64,000 bases of DNA. It comes from Eucalyptus grandis (Eukaryota; Streptophyta; Magnoliopsida; Myrtales; Myrtaceae). Numbering within the stretch: the stretch's first letter is position 1; each line of letters begins with the position of its first letter. Shown piece by piece: positions 46,922 to 59,652 of this stretch. The notes beneath the pieces were generated by a model. It had not been told where the DNA came from. It was given only the letters and a program-made list of their open reading frames with translations, and searched no databases. The position numbers and the translations under genes were made by a program. The stretch covers positions 1,512,199 to 1,576,198 of the forward strand of contig NC_052621.1 in assembly GCF_016545825.1 (NCBI RefSeq), given 5' to 3'.

Positions 46922-48970
46922 ATGCAAGGAGGTGCAGGGAATCACTCGGCTCCGCAGGCTGCGTCGTTTGATAAGACGAGGGTATTGGATGTGAAGCCTC
47001 TGCGGGTTCTGAAACCCTTGTTCACCGCTTCCGGTGAAAACCCTCCCTCTTTCCCCATCCCTCCTGGCGGCCCGGCCCCTCCTGGGACATTGCCATTTTA
47101 CCCGTTTGGTGTTCCGCGAGAATATCAGACCTCGCATTCAGACGCCCAAAGGGAAGCTCCAGTTGCTCCGGCTCCACTAAGGTCATTCAGGACTCCCGGA
47201 CAAGGGAAAAATGTTGAGGCGTCCAGAGAAGACAGGGCTGGTGATGGTCGAAATTATGACAATTCCGATCTGCGCCCTTCAAGACCTTCCCGGAAGATGG
47301 GGAAGAGGAGCAAAGAGTCGGAGTTTTGGGTAGCAGACGGTGAAGATAGTGGGGGGCCTGATTATGCGGTTCCTATCAATTCCATCCAACGCGAGGATGG
47401 CGACAGGAATGTGGTTGATTACGTGCTCGTGACATTTGATGGGATTCGGAGGAGGCTTAGCCAATTAGAAGACTCAAATGAAGGGCAGACTGGAGGGATC
47501 AAGCGTGCTGATCTGAAAGCCGGGAATATATTGATGAGCAAAGGGTTTAGGACGAATATGAGGAGGAGGACTGGAGCCATCCCTGGTGTTGAAGTCGGTG
47601 ACATTTTCTTTTTCCGCATGGAAATGTGTGTAGTGGGACTACATGCTCCGTCAATGGCTGGGATTGATTACTTGAATGTAAAAGGTGATCATCAAGAAGA
47701 ATCGGTTGCATTAAGCATTGTTTCCTCTGGGTCCTACGAAGATGATGCAGGGGATAAGGATGTTTTGATTTATAGTGGGCAGGGTGGGGTATCTGCCAAG
47801 AAAGATAAGGAAGCTTCTGATCAGAAGCTTGAGAGGGGTAATCTTGCTCTTGAGAGAAGTTTGCGTCGTGCGAATGAGGTTAGAGTCATTCGCGGTATGA
47901 AAGACATTACGAGTCCCAATAGCAAGGTGTATGTATATGATGGGCTTTACAGAGTACAAGAGTCGTGGATGGACAAGGGTAAATCTGGTGCTAACATTTT
48001 CAAATACAAGTTGATGAGGATTCCTGGGCAACCAGATGCATTTGCTGTTTGGAAATCGATTGAAAGGTGTAAGGAAGTTATGTCCACTCGCCCCGGACTG
48101 ATACTTTCTGATTTGACTTCTGGGTCCGAGCACGTACCCGTTTCACTTGTGAATGAAGTTGACAATGAGAGAGGACCTGCTTATTTTAATTACTTCTATG
48201 ACCTAAGATACATCAAACCTTATAACTTATCCAATACTTCTCATGGTTGCAACTGCAGTGATGCATGTAAACCTGGTGATCTCAACTGCTCCTGCATTCA
48301 GAAAAATGGGGGTGACTTTCCATTTACTGGAACTGGGGTTCTCGTGAGTCGGAAGCCACTTGTACATGAATGTGGTCCATCTTGCCGATGCTCTCCGAAC
48401 TGCAAAAACCGAGTCTCACAAAGTGGTCTGAAACTCCACCTAGAGGTGTTCAAGACAAAGGATCGGGGCTGGGGCCTCCGATCCTGGGATCCTATTCGAG
48501 CCGGTAGTTTTATATGTCACTATGCAGGTGATGTCATAGACGGATCTAGACTGAAGCATAAATTAGAGCAAGGTGAAGGTGATGAACATGTTTTCGACAC
48601 AAGCCGTGTTTACGAGTTATTCAAGTGGAATTATGAATCTGGATTATTGGGAGAGCATTCAAATGACTCTTCTGAGGAATACAGTATTCCACACCCCCTG
48701 ATTATTACAGCGAAGAACTTTGGAAATGTGGCCCGATTTATGAACCATAGTTGCAATCCAAATGTCTTCTGGCAACCAGTCTTTTATCAGCAGAATAAAG
48801 AGTGCTATATCCGTATTGCCTTTTACGCGAAAAGGCACATTCCTCCAATGACAGAGTTAACTTATGACTATGGGATTCTGCCTGATGATCGTGATATTTA
48901 CATCACAAGGTATAGGAAGAAGAAATGCTTGTGTGGAACTTCAAAGTGCCGGGGTTATTTTGGCTTGTAG
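46922..48970 (+). CDS. SUVH1/SUVH3-type SRA-SET histone H3K9 methyltransferase-like protein, 682 aa
   Basis: A single-exon coding region, as in SUVH1/3-group genes. The ATG at 46922 gives MQGGAGNHS then FDKTRVLDVKPLR, the family's conserved start; the in-frame ATG at 46784 adds only low-complexity residues. Residues 1-150 are Pro-rich. The SRA (YDG) domain spans about 215-365 (GVEVGD.F, YDGLY near 340), for methylated-DNA binding. Pre-SET starts about 440 (CNCSDAC..CSC) and continues to SCRCSPNCKNRV, the zinc cluster. SET spans about 505-650 with RGWGLRS, NHSCNPN (about 608-614) and the ELTYDYG tail. Post-SET is CLCGTSKCRG. All zinc and AdoMet motifs look intact. In Arabidopsis, SUVH1 and SUVH3 read DNA methylation and promote expression of nearby genes; the same role here is inference. 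Nuclear, monocistronic. Confidence 0.93.
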   Translation: MQGGAGNHSAPQAASFDKTRVLDVKPLRVLKPLFTASGENPPSFPIPPGGPAPPGTLPFYPFGVPREYQTSHSDAQREAPVAPAPLRSFRTPGQGKNVEASREDRAGDGRNYDNSDLRPSRPSRKMGKRSKESEFWVADGEDSGGPDYAVPINSIQREDGDRNVVDYVLVTFDGIRRRLSQLEDSNEGQTGGIKRADLKAGNILMSKGFRTNMRRRTGAIPGVEVGDIFFFRMEMCVVGLHAPSMAGIDYLNVKGDHQEESVALSIVSSGSYEDDAGDKDVLIYSGQGGVSAKKDKEASDQKLERGNLALERSLRRANEVRVIRGMKDITSPNSKVYVYDGLYRVQESWMDKGKSGANIFKYKLMRIPGQPDAFAVWKSIERCKEVMSTRPGLILSDLTSGSEHVPVSLVNEVDNERGPAYFNYFYDLRYIKPYNLSNTSHGCNCSDACKPGDLNCSCIQKNGGDFPFTGTGVLVSRKPLVHECGPSCRCSPNCKNRVSQSGLKLHLEVFKTKDRGWGLRSWDPIRAGSFICHYAGDVIDGSRLKHKLEQGEGDEHVFDTSRVYELFKWNYESGLLGEHSNDSSEEYSIPHPLIITAKNFGNVARFMNHSCNPNVFWQPVFYQQNKECYIRIAFYAKRHIPPMTELTYDYGILPDDRDIYITRYRKKKCLCGTSKCRGYFGL

Positions 48971-51900
48971 TGTGATGTGCAAGGTGGGAGGGAAGCATAG
49001 GGGTAGCAAATCATGGACTTAGAAGGTTAGGAAATTCTCCTTGTCTATCTTTTTCATAATTTCTGCAGTTTTATGCCCACACTATGTTCAACTCTTAGTT
49101 TCTTATGTCATTTTTTTTCCGTACTCATTACATGCCATTGGAAGTTGGAACATCTCTTCAATATCTTTTCAGATTATAAAGGAGCAAATCCTCCAACCAA
49201 TTTCTGGCTTTCATGCTTGACTAGATTTTAAGGACTTTCCAGTAGCTTTCTTGCTGTATCTATTTTGAAAGGTAAATACTAGTGGCCAGAGTCATTTAAA
49301 ACGAAAGATATATCTTTCATTTACTCGGTTGGGCATGGCTGATGAGTTAACACTGTTTTTGTAGGCATATGTTGAACACTTAATGTGGAACAGTATCTCC
49401 ATTAATAGTTATTAAAATTGCACATAATGGTTTTAAGCTAGTCTAAATAATTTTTGTTATTCATATGAGACTAATACTTGGCTATGGCCTTCAACTTCTG
49501 TCTCCTGTAGTATCTCAGTAGTTTGACTTTGACAAACTGGCAAATCTATTATGATAATGTCTTAGTGTCTTCATTCGGGATATTGTGGCACAGATATTTG
49601 TTTTGGCTTGTTAGACAGTTGAGACTGACTATTTATGTGTGTCAACTTAAGTCGAGAGAGCTGATACATGTGGATCAAGATTTGTCAGGATAAAAAGTTC
49701 AAGATGTGGTGCATCATGACTCACAAGCACTAAACATAAATTTACATCGATTTACATAGAATTGTCTGAAGATGGGATTAATTTCATGATCTGTGGGATA
49801 AACAATTCATGGTGTGTCTATGTTCATCTAAGCTGAAATTTGTTCATTTGCTATGAGGGGCACTCTGCGGAAGTAGGAAGGAAGTTGGAATTGCATGGTA
49901 GCTATTGGCTTTAATGCTTTCGATGTAATCAGGAGAAGTGTGATACTTTCTTAGTAGATGGAAAGATAGATGCTGATGGAGCTGTGCCCATCAGTGAAGG
50001 CTCGGTTAGTTGGGAGGTGAGATTGCTGGGATTTGCAGATGCTGATGGCATGGGAAGGTGGAATCTCACAGATGTTAGTTGTCCAGGTAGAGGGGCCCAA
50101 GAGCAAATTCAACGTTCATATCTCAGAGAGAAATATGTGTAGGCAAGTAATACTCAGCAGCTTGTAGACATTTACCATGATTATACCTTGATCATCTGGT
50201 GAGGTTTCCTATTAGAGATATGATGACTGGCCTCATAATTCTAGTCGGATAATAAATTGCCATGGATGTAGGCTTTAGACCAGAATATCTATAATCAGAT
50301 TTTTTTCATCATTTTGGATGATGAAGTACCATAGGGTTGGCCAAAACTAATAAAGCAGAGGCACTGCCTTTTATAAAGCTCTCAGAAAACTACTTTTGCT
50401 GCTTCGTCTTTCTCCTTTTGTATTTTTTACTCAATAGAGTTCGCTGCTGCGCAATCTGAGTGTAAATTTGGTTTGATTTATTGTTATTATTTTTTTTGTC
50501 TTTTACTTGCTTCATAACTCCAAACTTCTTCATGCTTCACTTCACATGGCATATTTTTTTTCCTCTGGCCGATACACCAGCATCCATGCTGAATAAATTG
50601 CATATGGCTGCAGGGTTCTCCTTCTGGTGCGGGACCTTGGAAAGTCCGAATGTTTCAATTACCTGGGCAATGGCAAGCTGTTGTGGTCATCTAAATCCAA
50701 GGCCAGGTCAGATGTGGAAGCAGCTTCAGTGCCTGGTCTGTTGCTCTTTCCAGCTGTGGATATCAGTAAATAAGTAGATCCAGCATATTAGTGGAACTTG
50801 ATTAGTTGGCACCTTCAGTTTTAGGATCATTAATGCTCATTTGCTTATCAAATTTCCTTTTCCCTCCTTTTAGGGAACACATTCACAATATGTCAAATTA
50901 GTTTACTTGCTTTCGCTTTGTTCTTTATTATGGTTGGATTAAAAAACTTCCTCAGATTAATCCAGGTGATTATGTATTAGTCTTACCCTCTTGAATAGCA
51001 TCAAATTTTGTTCCGAGAAATCTAAACACCCTACCAATTCCATCACGGTGCAGCGGACCTGTCATGTCCAATCCAGAGTGACAAGTTACTGAGACACCTC
51101 CAGCGAACCAAATAGGTGAAAGCAAAAAGGGTTATCAAGCAATGGTGATGAGAGCTTGCAATTCGAAAATCCATCATGCTCACGAAATTATGCCTTATTT
51201 GCACTATACTAATATCTTCAATTGCACTAAGGTATTTGAAGAAAAGGGCTGTGGCTAATATACCAAAGTAATCACTCAGAGACTCACAGTGGCAAGTTCT
51301 CCTACAGAGGATGGGGTCGGGGATTTCTATACGAAACTTGTTGCTCTGCTTTAGAAAAGAGACAGAGAGAAAAAGTTTGGTCAGGAAGCAAACTGAGAGA
51401 AGGTTTCACCTAGTGAATGATGACCTGCCTAAGGAAGCAACCTAAACGCTTCGAGTCACATCAGCCTGTTCGGCTTGTTGCTCCAGGCGAGAGCATCACG
51501 ATGAGCAACACTTTAGTGGTGATTTGAAGTACCCCATGATTGTGCCGCGAAAAGAGAGGGAGAAGTTATTGGCACCAGCTCGCAATTGTCCGGCCCTTAA
51601 ATGCCTGAAGGGCTGCCACGCAACCCTCTGCAAGTACCCAGCTTTCATGCTTTCTATTGACTCTTGGATGCCCCCCCACAATGAGAATTCTCATTGCTCA
51701 TGAGAAATATGGTGAACGAAACCAAAGATCAAGACCGGATAGTTATAATCGCAGTTCTATCATGACTAGATTCAATTGAATCGTACACGCGACTTAAAAA
51801 AATGGGGACCCAAGAGCATTTCCCTGTCTAAGTGGCGTGTCCTATGCTTCTTTTCTTTTTATGTGGGTGTGTGTGATACTTATGTTCCATTCGACTTCTC

Positions 51901-52600
51901 CATACCCTACTCAATAATTCCACAATTTGTCCTACTCTTGAACATTTTCAAGTGCATATTATGTAATATTTACATCATTTAACATATAGACATCGTCAAT
52001 GAATTGATAGATCGTCACTGTTTCGACATCATATATGTACTCGATTTAGAATAAACGACAATATTTGATTGATAACTTGTACCAATATATCAAGGGGATA
52101 TCTTATGTGGAACCTACAATATATATCTTTTAGACGATCCCTCGATCCAACAAAAAGCTTATAGGTGGATGGATAACCATTGACGATGCACATACAAAAG
52201 CAGCCCATCGCCACGTGGCTGTCCTAAGTTTGAAGGAAAGCCAAAGAGGAGGGTCCATCATGTGAATGTTTATTTTTCCCTTTCTAGAGGAACGTGAATG
52301 TAATTCATCAGCGCATACATTTTTTTCGCAAAGCATAGGGGACCATCTCTTGTTGTACCATCAACTTTCCTGCTGCTCAGCTCGCAATGCGTCAAACGTG
52401 GGGATTTGGAAAAAAAAAAATCAATGATTTTGAATGTATTAAATTGAAATTTACGATTTATCTATCCAGTCGAAATTGGATACCTCTATCCATGCGAAGG
52501 TATCGATGCGTTCTACGCATAAATAAATTTGCCACAATTCTTTCTTCGCCCTCTTATTGTTTCCCTCCTTAACACATGTAAATGGTTAGAATGAGTTGCC
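48971..52600. other. Intergenic DNA after SUVH, no firm gene
   Basis: The first few hundred bases are probably SUVH 3' UTR. A TGCAG acceptor-like site at about 50613 precedes a short coding-like stretch (GSPSGAGPWKVRMFQLPGQ, then a stop near 50680), possibly an untranslated or alternative terminal exon. The rest shows no domain. Confidence 0.35.
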
Positions 52601-52615
52601 TTTGATCAACTACTC

Positions 52616-52804
52616 TATGGCCAAGGCAATGTAGGCAAAGAAGACAAAACTCGGTAATCCCCCCAAAAGTGAGGTGGATAGAGAGAAACCAATGGGCTCC
52701 TTGGAAAGTCCTACGGTTTTGGCCACTTCCAGCTTCAAAGGCCCCGACAACTGGGGCAAGCAGCATGTGATCATCCCTGATATTTGAAGGCTCTGATGAT
52801 TCAA
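52616..52804 (-). other. Unidentified small open frame with a hydrophobic C-terminal segment
   Basis: The minus-strand frame ends LEVAKTVGLSKEPIGFSLST, then LLGGLPSFVFFAYIALAIE and a stop. The composition and the terminal hydrophobic helix resemble a small membrane protein C-terminus more than random sequence. No family recognised, and no confident upstream exon, although another minus-strand frame at 53095-53212 (LMPTSWVYVRFFLD) might be linked. It could equally be chance. Confidence 0.25.
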
Positions 52805-53212
52805 AAGAAAGAGGAGGAGGGAAAGACCAATATCAGGTGGTCCTTACAGACTTCAACAACCATCGCATCTACTTGAAGATATGGCACGGAAGTATTCTCT
52901 TACGTGGCCCGCTTTTGATCAGCCAACCACACCCAACAGCTCTTCTTGAAGGTATAAACCCTCTTGTTAATTCTCGACCCATCATTATTCCTTGCTCCAG
53001 GAGTCAGGACCACCGATTTCCCCAGCAATTGACCCATCTCTCAAAACCCTAAGAAAGAAAAGAAAAAAGGAACAGAAACACACTCGCACATAGGTGGCTG
53101 AGTTCTCGGAGCTGACACTATCAAGAAAAAACCTCACATAGACCCAACTTGTCGGCATCAAATCATCGGTGCCATGTGAAAGAGAAGTGACTGTTAAGTT
53201 CGTGCCCATCAT

Positions 53213-55340
53213 TCATATTCAATGTACTTCTCTTCACTGGCTTCCAAGTCCTTCTCTGGGTCCCTAGTTACTTCTTTCAACGGGTGGTACCATCCCATTT
53301 TCCCTTCTTGACTAGATGCTTTCACTCCTTTTTTGTCAAGTTTGAGTCATAAGTCAGTCGGTTTTCGGGAATCTGATTAATATTTCTAAGTTAACCCACC
53401 TCTTCGATTAGGTTCAATTGAAGTTATTTATATCGGGATCAGCAAAATTCACTGGAAATTACTTCCTCGTATCCTAATCCGAGAAGCTGCTCTCATTAGG
53501 AACAGGTCCTCCGACTATATCTCGTGCTACTTTCTGGGGGTAAAGTTGCATTACTCCATTAATCTCTTGAGGTGAGATGGATCCGCTTTCATACCTCACA
53601 ACCAAATATTCTCGACACGTCCAAAGGCATCTTCCAGGGTAGCATAACATCCAAACCCATTCAAACTATTCGAACCACTCATTATTCAGGTTGAAATAGC
53701 GACACATGGACAGATAATCATATAAAAGGTACTGACTGGTTTTGTTGATCGAATCAACGTGGCTGAATAAAACCCACAAAGCATTTTCAAATCTTAAAAA
53801 CAACACGATGTAGAGTGCAAGATTTCACGTGCTGGGGGTGGACTTCATCGAGTGAAGTCATTGTATAGCGCAACTTGTGGGAAGAACATGTATTAAGTCA
53901 TAGATCATTGTGTTACCATAGCTAGTTAGGGTCGGATCTGTAACGACGTTGAAGTTGAGACAAAGAATGGGCCAAAGGTTTTAATTTCCTTCCCTCCTTG
54001 TCAGAGTAGAAACGTTGCATACGGAACTATATTATAAAAGTTCCATTATTCACGCACCTAACTCTATTCCTAGTTACCTCAGCATCATGATGGGGTGCAA
54101 CCTCCACTCAACCCCATAAGCACATGCGCAACCAATTAACAAAAACACTTAGCATTTAAAAAGGGTCATTCAATATGGCATCAGAGCGACTTTTTCTATG
54201 CTCTCTAGTCACTATTGTTATTGTCCCTTCAGCTTTTCGCTTAGTGTTTGACTTGTGATCATCTTGCTCGTATGGCATACTCAAAGCCTTGCACGTGAGG
54301 AGTGATCACTTGAGGATTGTCTTCGATGTAAATATCGTGAATCCAATTCATGATAGTTCGATTCATGCCGTCATGATATGACTGTTCGACGCACGCGAAT
54401 GATCACTAATATTTTCTTGTCGGCTCGTTATTATAACATCATGCCAGCAATCGCATCGATGTGAGGAGACTTGACCTTTAATTTAAGTAATTTGTGATGG
54501 TTCATCTCACAAGACAAATTGGGAGGCAAGGAGAGAGAGAAAATGCAATTATAGCATATCAACAATTATGTTCTATAATATAATAAGAACCCATGATGGA
54601 AGCATAATCTGGACAAGGGTTTTCAAATACAGGGCACGGTCTTATCAGAATAAAGTAACAACGAGTTAATTAATCTTCTTTTGGCGCCGACAAATATACA
54701 ATTTCGGTTGCTCCGAAGATCATAGGGTAACAAAAGTTAAATCCAAATCCAAATTTTTAAGAAAAGATGATCTTGATGGAGCACCCAGTAGGAGTTATTA
54801 CTTGTAATCTCTATCTTCCACCACCTATTTACCAATGAACAACACCTTAAGGTATTGTTTGACAAAGTCGGTCCATTACGTCCAATCATGTCAGCATCTG
54901 ATGCTTTTACCAGAATATATACAAACACAACATGACAAAACAAAGAGGAGAAAAAAGGGGAAAAATATTTGAAGTTGATTGCGATTAGTCCATCGTCTCA
55001 TGCGGCTTCTCATTCGAAGATTATTATATTCTTGCCTTTCTGTTGTTCGCGTTTGTGTTAGAATCATCTAAGGTTTTGCCCTCTCCCACATATAATTGAA
55101 CCATTTTATTTTGTACATGGATAATGGAAAGATAACAAATATATTTTCGCAAATAAAATATACCGTTACACGTTGATGTGATTTTTACCTAAATTTGACC
55201 TCACTCCATTCGGTTTACTGGGTAAATATTTATGACTTCTTATAGTAAAGATTTCTTATCAAGACGTATCTTTTATATTGGATCCTTCTTTATAGACCAT
55301 TGTTTAATATTGACTGGCAAGTGGCACAAGAGAGATCCGA
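53213..55340. other. Intergenic DNA upstream of the P450 gene
   Basis: AT-rich with no recognisable coding domain. It contains the presumed CYP714 promoter at its right end. Confidence 0.4.
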
Positions 55341-55345
55341 GGTGG

Positions 55346-55355
55346 TATATATAAG
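55346..55355 (+). promoter_or_regulatory. Candidate TATA box of the CYP714 gene
   Basis: TATATATAAG lies 83 bp before the ATG at 55429, leaving a plausible 50-nt leader. It is the only strong TATA-like match close to the start. Confidence 0.55.
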
Positions 55356-55428
55356 AGTAAGTGACCCGAGTTGGTGTTGTGAAAACCAGCATTTCTGAGA
55401 AAGCACAGGAGGAGGAGAGGAGAGAGTC

Positions 55429-58400
55429 ATGGAGGTTTCAGTGTTCACACTGATGAAAGTGCTTGGTTCGCTAGCTGTTGTGGCCATGGTGAGCTCTGTG
55501 GTTCATCTGTACACCGCGACGTGGTTGAAGTGTGAGAGGCTGAGGAAGAAGCTGAGAAGGCAAGGCATAAGAGGGCCTACACCTTCATTCTTGTATGGCA
55601 ACCTTCCTGAGATGCAGAGGATACAGATGAAGGCGAAAGCGGCCATTGATGAAGCAGCTCTTCCTCATGGAGAGTTCATTGCCCATGACTACACTTCCTC
55701 TCTCTTCCCATACTTTGAACAGTGGAGGAAAGAATACGGTACGGTAGTCTCTCTCTCTCTCTCTCTCTCTCTGATTTTCTTCCACATCTTCTAAAAATTT
55801 TGGTCTTGCTTAAATTTTCTTTTACGGAATTGATAGTTCAAGGAGTTGATTTGATTTGATGCACATTTGTGCATGTGAAACTTAACAGTTTCACTTTTCT
55901 ATATGACTTTCTTCATCGGACGGTGCATTAATTAGTTCTAAGCATAAAAAAAGAATATAAGTGGTTAGGTATTGAGAGTTTTTAAATGTGAGATTCTGAT
56001 AAAATATGTTCAACATTTTTCGAGGTCACCTTCTCGTGTTTTTTAATATAATTGAAATGAGACCAACGCCATTAAGACTTTGTTATATCATGTGATGAAT
56101 ATCACTATTGCATCTGTCCTTGAATTGCCACCAAAAGCTCATATCTCCAAAAATATTGTAAGTATTTAATCTTAGGAAAAGATGTTCATATGTGCTCGAC
56201 GCAACCCGACAAATGTTGAATTCTAATGAAGTGTCTTGGATTAAGTATATATGCTAACTTTCCTGTGATGAATATACCGATGCCCTAAGAACATATGCAA
56301 ACGGGATTGGTGCGGCTGTTTCATCTGTCGTTTGTTCGCAACAAAAGCTTATTATATTTCTAAGAATAGTATAATCACCTTTTTGCAAAGACAAGCTCTA
56401 ATCCACTATCCATCTCTCTAACGTCATTCTTAATTGCTCACTTCTTTAATTTTTCAGATGTCATAAGTGTGAATCATTTGGAGATATTGACAAAAAGCAT
56501 GTGTGACAAAATATTAAAATGAGCTCAGTGAGTTCAGCAAAAGATAAGGAACGCAAGAGAGGATGAAATTTCAATGCACTCGACCACAGGACCAAAAATA
56601 GGGGGTGCTTCACTTGTTTGCTGGCTTGTGGACATGATGCGTTGATAGTGCTGCATGGTCTGTGTTTCCTGATAATATACTGCTGCAACATCACAGCTTT
56701 TGTCTATCATCTGCTTGTGTCGCGAAGAAAACTGTACTCCCAATTCGTTTTCTGATGATGCTGGGAGTCACCAAGTACCTTCCTCTAATGTCTATCATTG
56801 GCAATGTTTATTCTGATTTTTGTTTATGATATGTAATAAAACAACAAAAACAAATAAATTAGTAATAGCTCATGTGCTTTTATATTCTAATTTACTGACT
56901 TCTTTTTCTTTTCTATTTTTCTCTTTTTTTATTATTTTATTTTTATAAAAGTGGTGTTAGATGACTCGAGTATCCCATAAAAGTTAATTAAAATTTTTCA
57001 TATTTATCTATTAATACCTCATAACCCGGGCCAATCAAGGCCTAAACAAACATTAATTAGGAAATGGGTTTTGATTGATTCTTTGACAAATGACCATGAG
57101 CAATAAGATCAATCCTCTGCAATGACATCAACTGTATTAAAAGTAGGCTTTTTGCAGCCGACCACAGCCAAAAAAAGAATTCAAGTTGGCAATTTGCATC
57201 AGATTTTTCCATTCATAGTAATATAATAATGTCCCTCTCTCTTACTTTAATACATTGTGTTGACATTGACTATATGCACATCATCAGCATTAAAAAAATA
57301 ACTTTGTTCCTTAGCTTTTATATAACAAGATCATTGAATGATTGGGGCCTGTGAGAGGGTATATTTGATGTGGAATTCAATACCAATATATTTTAATTGC
57401 TTGATTGCTTCTTATCTTGGTGGGTTTTGATCATTAAAGAGTTCCTTTCAGCTCCTTTATTATCTTCTGTCTTTTTTTTTCTTGGCCTTGAAATTTGCCG
57501 AGGGCTAATTCCATATACACTATAGTCAGGTGTCATTTTTTAATTTTTTTCCAATTTTTTCCATGAAAAATTGTTTAAGTTTGATAAGCATATTCGAGTA
57601 AAATTCTCAATAATTCTGCTTTCACGTCCGGAGATGCTGAGAAAGGAAAAGGTTATCTTTTCCATGAACCTTGATCTCAACATCAAGTGAGTTAAAGAGA
57701 ATAAATGATGAGTCTTATCTGTTCTATAGCTACTCTAGTTTATTCTCTTCAAGCAAAGGATAACATAGGCTACAATAGATAAGGTTACTAGAAACAAAAG
57801 GTGAGGACAAAAGGAGTTCGGTTTTTGTCTTAATAGGAGGCATTATTGAGTGAGGTAGAGGCAGATATGGGTTGGGCCCAAAAGATAAGTTGGCTCTTCT
57901 TGCTCTATTACAAAAAGAAAATCCAAGTTATTTGGCCCATCAAGACGACCCATGTTTGCAAGTCCTAACATTTTTGTAGGGTCAAAGATGTTACTGGCAA
58001 ACACTCGGCACATTACGACCAAAAAAACACTTGGTACATTGATTTGGCAAGAATTGAATTTGTTTTGAGCTTGGTAAATGTAGGGCTGATGTACACATAC
58101 TCAAATGGAATGAGGCAGCACTTGTACATCAATCAAGCAGAGCTAGTGAAGGAGATGAACCAGTGTGTGACTTTGCTGGGCAAGCCTTCTTACGTCTCCA
58201 AGAGACTCAAACCCTTGCTTGGCAATGGCATCATCAGGTCCAACGGCCATTTCTGGTCTCAGCAGAGAAAGATCATTGCCCCTGAGTTCTTCATGGAGAA
58301 AGTGAAGGTCAATATGGCCCTCAAAATCTTGACTGCTCTTTGTTAGACCTGTGAGTCGGATGAATATGAGAAATGTGAAATTGAATTTGCAGGGGATGGT

Positions 58401-59652
58401 GGGACTAATGGTTGAGTCGGCGCAGACTCTGCTGACGACATGGGACAGCAGGATCGAAGCTGAAGGTGGTCAGATGGCAGAGATCACGGTGGATGAGGAC
58501 TTGAGGAGCTTATCAGCAGATGTGATCTCAAGGGCTTGCTTTGGAAGCTCTTATGTCAAGGGCAAAGAGGTGTTCTCCAAGCTCAGGAGCCTCCAAAATA
58601 TCATGTCCAAGCAAAGCTTCCTGTTCGGAAACAGCCTTTTCGGGTACGTGCCGATTGACCCATGATTTCGTTACATCTTTCGACACCTTAAACGCCAATT
58701 AAATGTCCATGTGTTTTTCTTGCAGATTTCTTCCGTTGAAGGACGGGAAGAAAGTGAGGAATCTGGAGAAGGAAATAGAGTTGCTGATATGGAAGGCCAT
58801 ACAGGAACGCCGAAGAGAATGCTCTGAGAGGACTTCGGCGAAGGATTTAATGCAACTGATCCTGGAAGGGGCGATCAATGATCACAACCTCGACAAGGAA
58901 TCGTCAAAGCACTTCATCATCGATAACTGCAAGAACATATACTTCGCCGGCTATGAGACTACTGCAGTCGCCGCGTCCTGGTGCTTGATGCTGCTTGCCC
59001 TACATCCCAAGTGGCAGTCGCAGATACGAGAAGAGATGGCCCAAGTTTGTGACAGCAACACGGTCGATGCTGATGCGCTCCTACAACTGAAGGCGGTAAG
59101 CATGCATTGTGACTATCTAGTGTTCTTTTCGTCACAAAAACTGAACTCCTGAGTGACAAAGAAGCTCCTACCCTCAATTTGATTTCTTATCCGCATGCCG
59201 TTGAATTAATTCCATTCTACGAACAGGTGACTATGGTCATCCAAGAAACGCTCCGTCTATACCCACCGGCAGCATTCGTCTCCAGGGAGGCGCTGGAAGA
59301 CACGAAAATCGGGAATGTGAACGTCCCGAAAAATGTATGCATATGGACTCTGATTCCGACACTTCACCGTGATCCCGAGATCTGGGGCACGGACGCCAAC
59401 GAGTTCAAGCCACAGAGATTCGCTGACGGCATAGCCAAAGCTTGCAAGTATCCCCAAGCGTATGTCCCGTTCGGGCTTGGGCCACGGCTGTGCTTGGGCA
59501 AGAACTTTGCAATGGTTCAACTGAAGATCGTCCTCTCACTCATCGTGTCGAGATATACTTTCTCCCTCTCTCCCAAGTACCAGCATTCTCCGACTTATCA
59601 AATGATTGTAGCACCCAAACACGGCGTATGCATCACGATTCAGAAGATCTGA
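55429..59652 (+). CDS. Cytochrome P450, CYP714 family, five exons, about 526 aa
   Basis: Exons 55429-55738, 58084-58307, 58393-58643, 58726-59095 and 59227-59652, all GT-AG and phase-consistent, 1581 nt including the stop. An N-terminal membrane anchor (residues about 5-30) is followed by [15 protein letters not shown]. The CYP714-type block [16 protein letters not shown] opens exon 2, with [14 protein letters not shown] after it. The I-helix [13 protein letters not shown], ExxR (ETLR), FKPQRF, and the heme loop [10 protein letters not shown] with the Cys thiolate are all present. It is an ER-bound monooxygenase. CYP714 members act on gibberellins (oxidation or 16,17-epoxidation) or, in the CYP714E branch, hydroxylate triterpenes; which applies cannot be told by eye. 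Intron 1 is 2.3 kb and starts beside a (CT)n run. No lesions seen. Confidence 0.9.
55739..58083 (+). other. Large first intron of the CYP714 gene
   Basis: Donor GTACGG after GAATACG, acceptor TGTAG before GGCTGATG. It contains a CT microsatellite at 55748-55772 and AT-rich sequence. I found no transposon termini or coding domain that would explain its size. Confidence 0.7.
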
